This document shows, piece after piece, positions 53,817-62,411 of a DNA stretch of 64,000 bases; position 1 is the first letter of the stretch, and each line of letters begins with the position of its first letter. The notes under the pieces were generated by a model. That model was not told the DNA's origin and did no database searches. It saw only the letters and a program-made list of their open reading frames with translations. The stretch is from Brevibacterium sanguinis (lineage in GTDB: Bacteria; Actinomycetota; Actinomycetes; Actinomycetales; Brevibacteriaceae), in the NCBI RefSeq assembly GCF_003315415.1, contig NZ_QNSB01000004.1, positions 248,001 through 312,000 of the forward strand, given 5' to 3'. The position numbers and the translations under genes are program-made.

Positions 53817-54243
53817 CGTCCTCGACCTCGTCGGCCTCGGCATCGTCGTCGCCGGAGTCCGCACCCTCGCCGACGTCGTCATCGTCATCGTCGTCGTCAG
53901 AGAGCTCCTGCGGCGGATTGGGCGCCGGTTCGTAGGAGCGCTCGATCCGCTTCGGCGGTTCGTCCGCGGCGTCCGACCCCGGGGAATCCGCGCCGGCCGA
54001 GGATCCGCCATCGCTGCCGGCGTCGGCGTTCGAGGAGGCGCCCGCCTCGGCGCTCTCATCACCGGGACTCGCCCCGGGCGACCCCGAGGTGTCCGCTGGC
54101 TGTGGGGTGACCTCGACAGGGGTGAGGTCCGGCGGTTCGGACTGGGCGGTGCTGCGGACGATGACGAAGGTGACGGAGGCGAGCACGACGACGAGGCCGG
54201 CCACGACCCAGCCCACCATCCGCGTCAGTCCCCCCACTCCCAT
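53803..54243 (-). CDS. membrane-anchored Asp-rich protein
   Basis: A 146-residue protein. After an 8-residue start comes one hydrophobic helix (about residues 9-30, MVGWVVAGLVVVLASVTFVIV). The external part is Ser/Ala/Gly/Asp-rich, has one basic motif (KRIERSYEPAP) and ends in a very acidic tail with a run of eight aspartates. I know no family with this layout. Position and overlap with the kinase gene make it a candidate accessory of signalling, for example as a divalent-cation binder. TTG 54255 is an alternative start; ATG 54243 lacks a ribosome site. Confidence 0.7.
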   Translation of the reverse strand: MGVGGLTRMVGWVVAGLVVVLASVTFVIVRSTAQSEPPDLTPVEVTPQPADTSGSPGASPGDESAEAGASSNADAGSDGGSSAGADSPGSDAADEPPKRIERSYEPAPNPPQELSDDDDDDDDVGEGADSGDDDAEADEVEDDDDG

Positions 54244-54279
54244 CACACTGCCCAACTGCGACGGCTTTGTCGAGCGGTG

Positions 54280-54291
54280 GCGGATGAGAGT
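54280..54291 (-). promoter_or_regulatory. ACTCTCATCCGC motif upstream of TCS operon
   Basis: On the minus strand ACTCTCATCCGC (54291-54280), 37 bases before the first gene of the two-component operon. The identical 12 bases occur on the plus strand at 51569-51580 in front of the glycoconjugate operon. CCTAAG lies next to it. It is likely a binding half-site of the encoded regulator, implying autoregulation. Confidence 0.5.
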
Positions 54292-54324
54292 CTTCTTAGG
54301 ACCGCGTGACCCCGGCTCAGTTCA

Positions 54325-54378
54325 GGCGCCGAGGCGCGTGCGGTCGGGCGCCGAGGCGCGTGCGATCGGGCGCCGAGG
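54325..54378. repeat. 22-bp tandem repeat downstream of aroE
   Basis: Units starting GGCGCCGAGGCGCGTGCG begin at 54325 and 54347, with a partial third at 54369 (22-base period). They lie between the stop of the shikimate dehydrogenase gene and the promoter region of the two-component operon. Confidence 0.75.
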
Positions 54379-54379
54379 C

Positions 54380-55222
54380 TCAGGCGCCGAAGGAGAGGAA
54401 GGTCGCGCGCATCCGCGTCGCCGAGGCCCTCACCCCGGTGAAGAGCTCGAAGGCGTCGACGGCCTGATTCACGGCCATCCCCGAGCCGTCGAGAGTCCGG
54501 CATCCCTTCGCCCTCGCCTCCTTGAGCAGCTGCGTCTCGAGGGGGAAGTAGACGACATCGGCGACCCACTTGTCCGCCTCGAGCAGGTCCGTGTCGAACG
54601 GGGTGCCGGGAAAGGCGGCCATGCCGACCGGCGTCGCGTTGACGATCCCGTCCGCCGAGACGATCGCGGGCCCGAGGACGTCCGTCGAGATCGCGCGGAC
54701 CCCGCTGCCGATGTCGGCGGCGAGCGCTTCGGCGCGCTCGGCGCTCGTGTCGGCGATGACGAGCTCACCGACCCCGAGGCTGCTCAGGGCGAAGGCGACC
54801 GCCCGGCCCGCTCCCCCGGCCCCGATCTGCACGACCCGCTCCGTCCGGGCGTTCTCGAGCCCTTCGGCGAACCCGCGGGCGAAGCCCGTGACGTCCGTGT
54901 TGTGGCCGGTCGTCGTCCCGTCCTCGGCGATGACGACCGTGTTGACCGAGCCGATGGTCGCCGCGCCCGGATCCACCTCGTCGAGGAGCTCGAGGACCTG
55001 CTGCTTGAAGGGGTGGGTGATGTTGAGGCCGTCGAACCCCGTCAGGCGGGCCGCGGTGAGCAGCTCGGCCAGGCTCGCCTCCCGGCGCCTGGGCGCGGTG
55101 ACGTCGAGAGTCCGGTAGAGCGTCCTGATCCCGTGGACGTCTCCTTCCGTCTCGTGCATCCGCGGGGTGCGGGACGCGGCGATCCCCTCCCCGATCAGTC
55201 CCAGCAGCACTGTCCTGTCCAT
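54380..55222 (-). CDS. aroE: shikimate/quinate dehydrogenase
   Basis: A 280-residue AroE-family enzyme. The substrate domain has SRTPRMHE near residue 17 and the catalytic pair Lys73 (NITHPFKQQ) and Asp110 (GHNTDVTGF). The cofactor loop is GAGGAG (134-139) and the C-terminus is GSGMAVNQAVDAFELFTG. The SRTPRMH variant (where biosynthetic AroE has SxSP and H) is usual in catabolic quinate/shikimate dehydrogenases such as QsuD. ATG 55222 has GAGGAAG upstream; the longer frame overlaps aroQ. The neighbours support a catabolic role. Confidence 0.88.
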   Translation of the reverse strand: MDRTVLLGLIGEGIAASRTPRMHETEGDVHGIRTLYRTLDVTAPRRREASLAELLTAARLTGFDGLNITHPFKQQVLELLDEVDPGAATIGSVNTVVIAEDGTTTGHNTDVTGFARGFAEGLENARTERVVQIGAGGAGRAVAFALSSLGVGELVIADTSAERAEALAADIGSGVRAISTDVLGPAIVSADGIVNATPVGMAAFPGTPFDTDLLEADKWVADVVYFPLETQLLKEARAKGCRTLDGSGMAVNQAVDAFELFTGVRASATRMRATFLSFGA

Positions 55223-55227
55223 GGTCG

Positions 55228-55707
55228 TCACTTCCTCGTCGTCGCGGGTTCGTCGGTGTCGGGGTCTCCCGTCGCTGCCGTCCGGTCCGCGATCAGTCGG
55301 ATCGCGTGCGCGTACCCGCACGAGCCGGCTCCGGCGATGACGGCGTCGGCGACGAGTGAGATGTACGAGTGGTGGCGGAACGGCTCGCGCGCGTGCGGGT
55401 TGCTCAGGTGCACCTCGACGACGGGGTGGGGATAGGACTTGAGCGCGTCGTGGAGGGCCACCGAGGTGTGGGTGTAGGCGGCCGCATTCACTACGGCTCC
55501 GACCGTCGTGTCCCGGGCGGCGTGGACGGCGTCGATGAGCTCGCCCTCGTGGTTCGACTGCAGGCAGCGGACCCCGAGGCCCGCCTCGGCCGCGGTGGCG
55601 GCGCAGAGTGCCTCGATGTCGGCCAGGGTCTCCGCACCGTAGACCTCCGGCTCGCGGATGCCGAGGAGGTTGAGATTGGGTCCGTTGAGGACGAGGATCG
55701 TCGCCAT
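55228..55707 (-). CDS. aroQ: type II 3-dehydroquinate dehydratase
   Basis: A 159-residue enzyme, the usual length. The N-terminus ILVLNGPNLNLLGIREPEVYG carries the catalytic tyrosine (Y23), NAAAYTHTSVALHDAL the stabilising asparagine, and VEVHLSNPHAREPFRHHS the catalytic histidine. The QSNHEGELID motif is intact. It dehydrates 3-dehydroquinate to 3-dehydroshikimate. The ATG at 55707 is preceded by GAGGTGA at ideal spacing; GTG 55713, overlapping the IclR stop, is an alternative. Confidence 0.93.
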   Translation of the reverse strand: MATILVLNGPNLNLLGIREPEVYGAETLADIEALCAATAAEAGLGVRCLQSNHEGELIDAVHAARDTTVGAVVNAAAYTHTSVALHDALKSYPHPVVEVHLSNPHAREPFRHHSYISLVADAVIAGAGSCGYAHAIRLIADRTAATGDPDTDEPATTRK

Positions 55708-55709
55708 CG

Positions 55710-56459
55710 TCACCTCGGCAGTCGGGCCGCGACCCGCGCGGCGGTCTCGGTCAGTCGGGGGACGAGCTCGATGAGGTCGTCGAGGGAGCGGCGGAAGACC
55801 GGGGCGGCGAGCGCGAGGGCCGCGAGCAGGCGACCGTCGAGATCGAGCACGGGCACGGCCAGGGCGTTCATTCCGATGTCGTTCTCCTCGGACTGCGCGG
55901 CGAATCCGTGGTCACGGATCTCGGCGATCCTCGTCCGCAGCCGCGCGGGATCCGTGATCGAGTTCGGGGTCCTCGGCACGAGGTCGAGTTCGTCGACGAC
56001 CCGGTCGTGGTCGGGATCGAAGGCGAGGAGCACCTGCCCCAGCGCCGAGGTGTGCAGGGGTGCGTGGTCGCCGGGATCCGTGGTCGTCCGGTACTGGGGG
56101 CCGTCGACGGTGAGCACGGTCAGTGAGGCGTTGCCCTGGCGCACCGACAGGAGGCTCGACTCACCGGTCTCCCGGGTCAGCGCCTTGAGGAGGTCCTTCG
56201 TCGCTCCGTCGAATCCGCGCCGGTGCGCGACCTTCTGGCTGAGGCGGAAGACCTCGAGGCCGAGGGTGTAGAGCCGGCTCGTCGGGTCGTACTCGGCGTA
56301 GCCGGACTCGACCAGTCCGCCGAGGAGTCGGTAGGCGGTGCTGAAGGGGTGGCCGGTGGCCTCGGCGGCGGCGGCGGCACTGATCCCCTCCGGATGCTCT
56401 CCGAGGAGTTCGAGCATCGCGAACGCCTTCGTCACCGTGTTCGATCCCTTCGGCGGCAT
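55710..56459 (-). CDS. IclR-family transcriptional regulator
   Basis: A 249-residue regulator. The N-terminal winged helix is VTKAFAMLELLGEHPEGISA with EATGHPFSTAYRLLGGLVE. The effector domain contains SLLSVRQGNASLTV and HTSALGQVLLAF, and ends in a helical bundle, as usual for the family. ATG 56459 has GGAGG. It heads the aroQ-aroE unit and is divergent from the MFS gene, so it probably controls both sides through the sites at 56542-56608. Confidence 0.9.
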   Translation of the reverse strand: MPPKGSNTVTKAFAMLELLGEHPEGISAAAAAEATGHPFSTAYRLLGGLVESGYAEYDPTSRLYTLGLEVFRLSQKVAHRRGFDGATKDLLKALTRETGESSLLSVRQGNASLTVLTVDGPQYRTTTDPGDHAPLHTSALGQVLLAFDPDHDRVVDELDLVPRTPNSITDPARLRTRIAEIRDHGFAAQSEENDIGMNALAVPVLDLDGRLLAALALAAPVFRRSLDDLIELVPRLTETAARVAARLPR

Positions 56460-56541
56460 CGCCACCTCCTCTCCTCTGCTCTGATGTGTCCTCATGGACG
56501 GTTCCGGTGCACTGCGGATGTCCTGCGCATCGACCGGCCGT

Positions 56542-56608
56542 TGACAGACTATGTCATCTGCCTCACACTGTAAACCACAATGTAACAGTAATTGCCAACA
56601 TATGGCAA
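56542..56608. promoter_or_regulatory. divergent promoter region with two inverted repeats
   Basis: TGACA-N5-TGTCA (56542-56556) overlaps a consensus -35 TTGACA (56541-56546) for the MFS gene. TTGCCA-N5-TGGCAA (56592-56608) lies 18 bases before the MFS ATG. Both are perfect. They are the obvious candidate sites for the IclR regulator, the second being placed to block transcription or translation of the MFS gene. Confidence 0.55.
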
Positions 56609-56626
56609 CCGATGATTCGAGGAACC

Positions 56627-57949
56627 ATGAGTCAAGCGATCAACGATGCTCGCCCCGCCAAGACGCCGCTGCGGGCGGCGCTCTCGAGCTGGACGGGCTC
56701 GGCGCTCGAGTACTACGACTTCGCGGTCTACGGGACCGCGGCGGCCCTCGTGCTCAACGTCCTCTTCTTCCCGGAGACCACGGCACCGGGCGTCGCGATC
56801 CTCCTGGCGATGGGCACCGTGGGCGTCGCCTACGTCGTCCGCCCGCTCGGCGCGCTCATCATGGGTCCGCTCGGCGACCGCTTCGGACGCAAGTTCGTCC
56901 TCATGCTCACCCTGTTCATGATGGGCGTCTCGACCTTCGTCGTCGGCTGCCTGCCGACCTACGACCAGATCGGCATCGGGGCCCCGCTGCTGCTCGTGGT
57001 CTGCCGCGTCATCCAGGGCCTGTCGGCCTCCGGTGAGCAGGCGAGCGCGATCAGCGTCTCCCTCGAGCACGCCGCCGAGCGGAAGCGCGCCTGGACGACG
57101 AGCTGGACACTGCACGGCACCCAGTTCGGCACCCTGCTCGCCACCGCCGTCTTCATCCCGTTCACCGTATTCCTCCCCGAGGACCAGCTCTTCAGCTGGG
57201 GCTGGCGGGTTCCGTTCTGGCTCTCGGCCGTCGTCGTCCTCGTCGCATGGCTGATCCGCCGTGGCCTCGACGAGCCTCCGGTGTTCAAGGAGGCCCGCGC
57301 CGAGGAGCCGCCGCTGATGTCCGTGTTCCGTCGGCACAAGGCCGCGGTCCTGAGGGTTGCGGCATGCGCGATGATCAACACCGTGAACATGGTCTTCACG
57401 GTCTGGTCCCTGTCGTTCGGCACGTCGATCGTCGGCCTCGAGCGTTCGACCATGCTCCTGGTCTCGGTGATCGCGAACGCCGTCGCCCTGCTCGCCATTC
57501 CGGCGGCCGCCCTGCTGGCCGACCGCATCGGGCGGAAGCCGGTCTTCATCACCGGAGCGCTGCTGGCCGGAGTCATGATGTTCCCGTACCTCGGCGCGGT
57601 CTCGAGCGGGAACTGGACGCTCATCTTCATCTGCGGCGCGGTCATGTCGGGCGGCTTCTACTCGATGGCGAACGCGATCTGGCCCTCGTTCTACGCCGAG
57701 ATGTTCCCCACGACGGTCCGGGTCACCGGCCTGGCCCTGGGCACTCAGATCGGCTTCGCCGTCTCCGGCGGAGTCGCCCCGGCCCTTGCCTCGGCCGTCG
57801 CCGGCAGGTCCGGTGAGAACTGGGTCTCCGTCGCCGCATTCACCGCCGGGGTCTGCGTCTTCGTGGCGCTGGCCGCGCTCACGGCGAAGGAGACGAAGGC
57901 GCTGGACCTCGACGAGATCGACCGGCTCCACGCCGACCGCCGAGGCTGA
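56627..57949 (+). CDS. MFS transporter, metabolite:H+ symporter family (shikimate/quinate uptake)
   Basis: A 440-residue carrier with twelve helices of the MHS type. The start is SSWTGSALEYYDFAVYGTAA; the loop 2-3 motif is GPLGDRFGRKFVLMLTLF and its second copy AALLADRIGRKPVFITGALL. Other MHS marks are RVIQGLSASGEQASA and HGTQFGTLLA. ShiA and QsuA belong here. ATG 56627 has GAGGAA close upstream. It is divergent from the IclR gene and upstream of the QsuB-like gene, so import of shikimate, quinate or dehydroshikimate is inferred. Confidence 0.88.
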   Translation: MSQAINDARPAKTPLRAALSSWTGSALEYYDFAVYGTAAALVLNVLFFPETTAPGVAILLAMGTVGVAYVVRPLGALIMGPLGDRFGRKFVLMLTLFMMGVSTFVVGCLPTYDQIGIGAPLLLVVCRVIQGLSASGEQASAISVSLEHAAERKRAWTTSWTLHGTQFGTLLATAVFIPFTVFLPEDQLFSWGWRVPFWLSAVVVLVAWLIRRGLDEPPVFKEARAEEPPLMSVFRRHKAAVLRVAACAMINTVNMVFTVWSLSFGTSIVGLERSTMLLVSVIANAVALLAIPAAALLADRIGRKPVFITGALLAGVMMFPYLGAVSSGNWTLIFICGAVMSGGFYSMANAIWPSFYAEMFPTTVRVTGLALGTQIGFAVSGGVAPALASAVAGRSGENWVSVAAFTAGVCVFVALAALTAKETKALDLDEIDRLHADRRG

Positions 57950-58011
57950 GGCGACCAACCGGGTCCGGGCCCAGATCGGGCCTGGCACCCGCCACCCGAC
58001 ACGAAGGAGAG

Positions 58012-59919
58012 ATGATGCGGACCGCGATCGCCACTGTGTGCCTGTCGGGCACGTTGGAGGAGAAGCTCAGGGCCGCCTCGGCGGCGGGCTTCGACGGAGT
58101 CGAGATCTTCGAACAGGACCTCGTCGTCTCGCCCCGGACGCCCGAGGAGGTCGCTTCCCTGGCGGGCGATCTGGGGCTGAGCCTCGACCTCTACCAGCCC
58201 TTCCGCGATCTCGAGGGCGTCGACGAGGAGACCTTCGCACGGAATCTCCGCCGCGCGGAGGCGAAGTTCGCGCTCATGCGCCGCCTCGGGATGACGACCA
58301 TGCTGCTGTGCTCCAACGTGGGGACGGCGACCATCGATGACGATGACCTGGTCGTCGAGCAGCTGCGCCGCCTCGGCGATGTCGCGGACCGTCACGGCGT
58401 CGACATCGCCTACGAGGCCCTGGCCTGGGGGCGCTTCGTCTCCGAGTACGACCATGCCTGGGACCTCGTCCGCGCCGCCGACCACCCACGCATCGGCACG
58501 TGCCTCGACAGCTTCCACATCCTCTCCCGGAACACGGACCTCGGGCGGATCGCGGAGATCCCGGGCGAGAAGATCTTCTTCCTCCAGCTCGCCGATGCGC
58601 CGGCACTGACGATGGACGTGCTCAGCTGGTCGCGCCACCATCGGGTCTTCCCCGGCGAGGGGTCGTGGGATCTCAGCGACTTCCTCGCCCGGGTCGCGAC
58701 CGCCGGATACTCGGGGCCGGTCTCGCTCGAGGTGTTCAACGACTCCTTCCGCCAGGCCGACACCTACCGCACCGCCGTCGACGGCCTCCGGTCACTGAGG
58801 TGGCTCGAGGCGAGCGTCGCCGGGAACGCCGCCCCGGCAGCCGGGAACGGCGCCTCATGCGGCGGGGTTGCCCTCGACCTCCGGCCCCTGCCCGAGGTCG
58901 CCGAGCCGCGCGATGTCAGCTTCGTCGAGCTGAGCACCGAGGATCTCGGGACCCTCACCCGCCAGCTCCACCAACTGGGCTTCGACTTCACCGGATTCCA
59001 CCGGAGCAAACCGCACGTGCAGCTGTGGATGCGCGGAGACGCGCGCATCGTCATCAGCGAGATCGACACGACGACCGACGGCATCGACCGTCCGGCCTCC
59101 GAGCGATCACCGGGCACCTACCTGCGCGGGATCGGCTTCGACGTCGATGACGCCGAGGCGGCGATGGACCGGGCCTCCCTCCTCCACGCGATCGAGGTGC
59201 CCCGCGAGCAGTCCCACGACGAGGAGGTGCTGCGCGGGGTCTTCGCCCCCGACGGCTCCGAGGTGTTCTTCCATCAGGCGGAGAAGGGAGCAGCGGCGCC
59301 GGCGTGGATCGGGGAGTTCGGTGCCGACACCTCCCGGCACGCGTCGCGCATCGACCACGTCAACCTCGCCCAGCCGGCGAGCCACTACGACGAGTCGGTC
59401 CTCTTCTACACCTCGCTGCTCGATCTGCACGCCCAGCCCTCGCAGGACGTGCCCAGCCCCTCCGGGCTGGTGAGATCCCAGGTGATGTCCTCGTCCGACA
59501 GGTCGATCAGGATGCCGCTCAACGTCGCCCCGGTCCACTCGGAGCTCGTCGGCGACAAGGCGCGCACGCAGACCTCGGCCGACCCCTACCCCGAGCACGT
59601 CGCGATCACGTGCGAGGACATCTTCGCCGCCGCGGCCACCGCTCGCGCCCGCGGCCTCGACTTCCTGCCGGTGCCGCAGAACTACTACGAGGATCTGGCC
59701 AGCCGCTTCGACCTCGACTCGGACTTCCTGGCCCGGCTCCAGGAGCACCACGTCCTCTACGACGCGGACGCCTCCGGCGAGTTCCTCCACTTCTACACGT
59801 CGACGATCGGCTCCGTGTTCTTCGAGATGGTCGAACGCCGAGGCGACTACCAGGGCTTCGGTGCTCCCGACGCCCCCGTGCGGCTGGCCGCCCAGTACCG
59901 CCGCAACCGCGGGATGTGA
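58012..59919 (+). CDS. qsuB: QsuB-like 3-dehydroshikimate dehydratase fused to HPPD-like domain
   Basis: A 635-residue fusion. Residues about 1-280 are a TIM barrel of the sugar-phosphate isomerase/AP endonuclease 2 family, with metal ligands in AYEALAWGRF (Glu), TCLDSFHILSR (Asp), FLQLADA (Gln) and VSLEVFNDS (Glu). Residues about 295-635 are VOC repeats as in 4-hydroxyphenylpyruvate dioxygenase, with iron ligands in RIDHVNLA (His), PEHVAITCED (His) and VFFEMVERRG (Glu). In QsuB the first domain makes protocatechuate from 3-dehydroshikimate. GAAGGAG precedes the ATG; ATG 58015 is adjacent. Confidence 0.9.
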   Translation: MMRTAIATVCLSGTLEEKLRAASAAGFDGVEIFEQDLVVSPRTPEEVASLAGDLGLSLDLYQPFRDLEGVDEETFARNLRRAEAKFALMRRLGMTTMLLCSNVGTATIDDDDLVVEQLRRLGDVADRHGVDIAYEALAWGRFVSEYDHAWDLVRAADHPRIGTCLDSFHILSRNTDLGRIAEIPGEKIFFLQLADAPALTMDVLSWSRHHRVFPGEGSWDLSDFLARVATAGYSGPVSLEVFNDSFRQADTYRTAVDGLRSLRWLEASVAGNAAPAAGNGASCGGVALDLRPLPEVAEPRDVSFVELSTEDLGTLTRQLHQLGFDFTGFHRSKPHVQLWMRGDARIVISEIDTTTDGIDRPASERSPGTYLRGIGFDVDDAEAAMDRASLLHAIEVPREQSHDEEVLRGVFAPDGSEVFFHQAEKGAAAPAWIGEFGADTSRHASRIDHVNLAQPASHYDESVLFYTSLLDLHAQPSQDVPSPSGLVRSQVMSSSDRSIRMPLNVAPVHSELVGDKARTQTSADPYPEHVAITCEDIFAAAATARARGLDFLPVPQNYYEDLASRFDLDSDFLARLQEHHVLYDADASGEFLHFYTSTIGSVFFEMVERRGDYQGFGAPDAPVRLAAQYRRNRGM

Positions 59920-59926
59920 CGGCCGC

Positions 59927-62179
59927 TCAGCTCGCGAGCGACTCCGGGCGCAGGTCGAGGCGGCGCAGCATCTGCGCGTTGATCGCGACGACGACGGTCG
60001 AGGCCGACATGAGGATCGCTCCGACGCTCATCGGCAGGATGAAGCCGACCGGGGCGAGGATCCCCGCTGCCAGCGGCACCGAGATGAGGTTGTAGCCGGC
60101 GGCCCACCACAGGTTCTGCTTCATCTTCCGATAGGTCGCGCGGGAGAGCTCGCCCACGGACAGCACGGCCCGCGGATCGTCCGACGCGAGGATCACCCCG
60201 GCCGAGCCGATCGCGACATCCGTGCCCGCGCCGATCGCGATTCCGACATCCGCCTGCGCCAGGGCGGGAGCGTCGTTGACTCCGTCGCCGACCATCGCGA
60301 CCCTCCGCCCCTCGTCCTGCAGCTGACGGACCTTCGCTGCCTTGGCCTCCGGCCGGACTCCCGCGAACACCCGGTCGATGCCGAGTTCGTCCGCCACGGA
60401 CTGCGCCACCGCCTCGGCGTCTCCCGTGATCATCACGACCTGGGATCCTGCGGCATGAAGGGCGTCGACGGCCTCCCGGGACTCCGGGCGGATCTCGTCG
60501 GCCAGGCGCAGGGCGCCGATGACGGTCGAGTCCCGGAGCACGTGGAGGATGATCGCGCCCTCCTCCCGCCAGTCCTCGGCGATCGACAGCTCCGAGACTC
60601 CACGGGAGGAGAGCAGATGAGGCCCGCCGACCTCCACCTCGGCGCCGTCGACCCTCGCCCTGACTCCGACGGCCGGTGAGGACGAGAAGTCGGCGGCGCG
60701 CGGGATCTCGAGTTCGCGGTCGGCAGCGGCACGGACGATGGCCTTCGCCAGCGGGTGCTCGCTGTCGGACTCGGCGGCCGCGGCCAGGGCGAGGACCGCC
60801 TCGGCGCGGGCCTCGGCGTCGTCTGCGGCCTCGACGGCGGTCACGGTCGGCTCACCCTTCGTCAAGGTGCCGGTCTTGTCGAAGAGGACGGTGTCGACAG
60901 TGCGCATCGTCTCGAGCGCGAGGCGGTCCTTGATGAGGATTCCGGCGCGGGCCGCGCGCTCGGTGGCGATGGACACGACGAGCGGGATCGCCAGGCCCAG
61001 CGCATGGGGGCAGGCGATGACGAGCACGGTGATGGTGCGGACGACCGCGTCGTCGGGCAGCCCGAGCACGCTCCAAACGAGTGCGGTGACGACGGCGACG
61101 CCGAGGGCGAACCAGAAGAGCCAGGCCGCTGCGGTGTCGGCGATGCGCTGCGCGCGGGAGGTCGACGACTGCGCGTCGGAGACGAGCTTCCGGATGCCGG
61201 CCAGAGCCGTGTCGTCGCCGGTCGCGGTGACCTCGATCCGGACCCCGGAATCGGTGGCCACGGTGCCGGCGACCACCCCGTCGCCGTGGCCGCGGCGCAC
61301 CGTCCGCGATTCGCCGGTGATCATCGACTCGTCCATGCTCGCCGACCCGTCGATGATCCGACCGTCGGCGGGCACCGCGGAGCCCGGGCGGACGATGACG
61401 ATGTCGCCGACCCGCAGGTCCGCCGGGGAGACGGTGACGACCTCATCGCCGACCACTGTCTCCGCCTCATCGGGCAGGAGCGCGGCCAGGGAGTCGAGCG
61501 CCGAGGTGGTCTGCGCGAGCGACCGCATCTCGATCCAGTGCCCTGCGAGCATGATGACGATGAGCAGGGCGAGCTCCCACCAGAACTCGAGCTCCGGGTG
61601 GAGCAGACCGAGCGAGGCTCCCCAGGAGGAGAGCAAGGCGACAGTGATCGCCAGCGAGATGAGGAGCATCATCCCCGGCTTGCGGGACCTGGTCTCGCTC
61701 CACCCGCCGGTGAGGAACGGTCTGCCGCCCCACACGTACATGACGGTGCCGAGCAGCGGCGAGATCCAGGCGAGCCAGCCGAGCGGGGTGTCACCGCCAT
61801 GCTCCGCTCCGGTTGCGGGAGCGCCGGCTGCCCCGGCGGCACCCGGGATCTCGTAGCCGACGAGGTGCGCGAACATCGGGCTGAATCCGATGACGGGGAT
61901 CGCGAAGACGAGCATGATCCAGAACAGCCGGCGGAACTGCCCGACGTGGTCGCCGTGGCCGGAGTGACCTGCGTGGCCGGAATGGCCCGAATGGCCGGCG
62001 CTGTGGCCGGGGTGTCCTTCGTGATCGCCATGACCGGGGTGGTGCGAGTGGCCGGCGTGGTCGGTGTGGCCCGCGGGGCCGGCGTTGCTGCTGTCCTCGG
62101 AGTGATGCTCATGCGCATCGCGCTCGACCTGGTCGGCCATCGACGGATGGCCCCTGTGCTGTTCGTGACTGCGGCTCAT
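59927..62179 (-). CDS. copB: CopB-type copper-translocating P-type ATPase
   Basis: A 750-residue P1B ATPase. The first 80 residues are a His-rich tail (many HxGH units) with no CxxC domain. The core shows TGES (288-291), the metal-site motif CPH (390-392), phosphorylated Asp434 in DKTGTLT, HP at 475-476 and GDGVNDAPAL (631-640). CPH plus a His-rich start is the CopB subgroup that exports copper. The start lies just after the operator at 62190-62208. No chaperone or regulator gene is adjacent. Confidence 0.92.
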   Translation of the reverse strand: MSRSHEQHRGHPSMADQVERDAHEHHSEDSSNAGPAGHTDHAGHSHHPGHGDHEGHPGHSAGHSGHSGHAGHSGHGDHVGQFRRLFWIMLVFAIPVIGFSPMFAHLVGYEIPGAAGAAGAPATGAEHGGDTPLGWLAWISPLLGTVMYVWGGRPFLTGGWSETRSRKPGMMLLISLAITVALLSSWGASLGLLHPELEFWWELALLIVIMLAGHWIEMRSLAQTTSALDSLAALLPDEAETVVGDEVVTVSPADLRVGDIVIVRPGSAVPADGRIIDGSASMDESMITGESRTVRRGHGDGVVAGTVATDSGVRIEVTATGDDTALAGIRKLVSDAQSSTSRAQRIADTAAAWLFWFALGVAVVTALVWSVLGLPDDAVVRTITVLVIACPHALGLAIPLVVSIATERAARAGILIKDRLALETMRTVDTVLFDKTGTLTKGEPTVTAVEAADDAEARAEAVLALAAAAESDSEHPLAKAIVRAAADRELEIPRAADFSSSPAVGVRARVDGAEVEVGGPHLLSSRGVSELSIAEDWREEGAIILHVLRDSTVIGALRLADEIRPESREAVDALHAAGSQVVMITGDAEAVAQSVADELGIDRVFAGVRPEAKAAKVRQLQDEGRRVAMVGDGVNDAPALAQADVGIAIGAGTDVAIGSAGVILASDDPRAVLSVGELSRATYRKMKQNLWWAAGYNLISVPLAAGILAPVGFILPMSVGAILMSASTVVVAINAQMLRRLDLRPESLAS

Positions 62180-62189
62180 GCCGTCACCG

Positions 62190-62208
62190 TATACCCCTTA
62201 GGGGTATA
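62190..62208 (-). promoter_or_regulatory. CsoR-type operator of copB
   Basis: Perfect palindrome TATACCCCTTAGGGGTATA: 9-base arms around a central T. It fits the ATACCCC-n-GGGGTAT pattern bound by CsoR copper repressors. On the minus strand it sits between TTGAAA (62214-62209) and TATACG (62193-62188), and the ATG is at 62179, so bound repressor would block the promoter. The rest of the 232-base gap up to the GAPDH gene shows no gene. Confidence 0.85.
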
Positions 62209-62411
62209 TTTCAAGGGGTCTCCGGCAATGGAGTCCCCCGCGTACAGCACAGCCGACCGGCTGTGAGTGCACAGTGCGTGTGTTCTCAGCCGATCGGCCT
62301 GTGGTCCGCCGGTGCCTCCGATCGCCACTGGCGGCAGCCTCGCGCAGTGGTCACCGGCAGGTGGCGTCCCGTGCGGCGGCTGCGGCCGTGGACCGCGGCC
62401 GAGGTTCGCTG

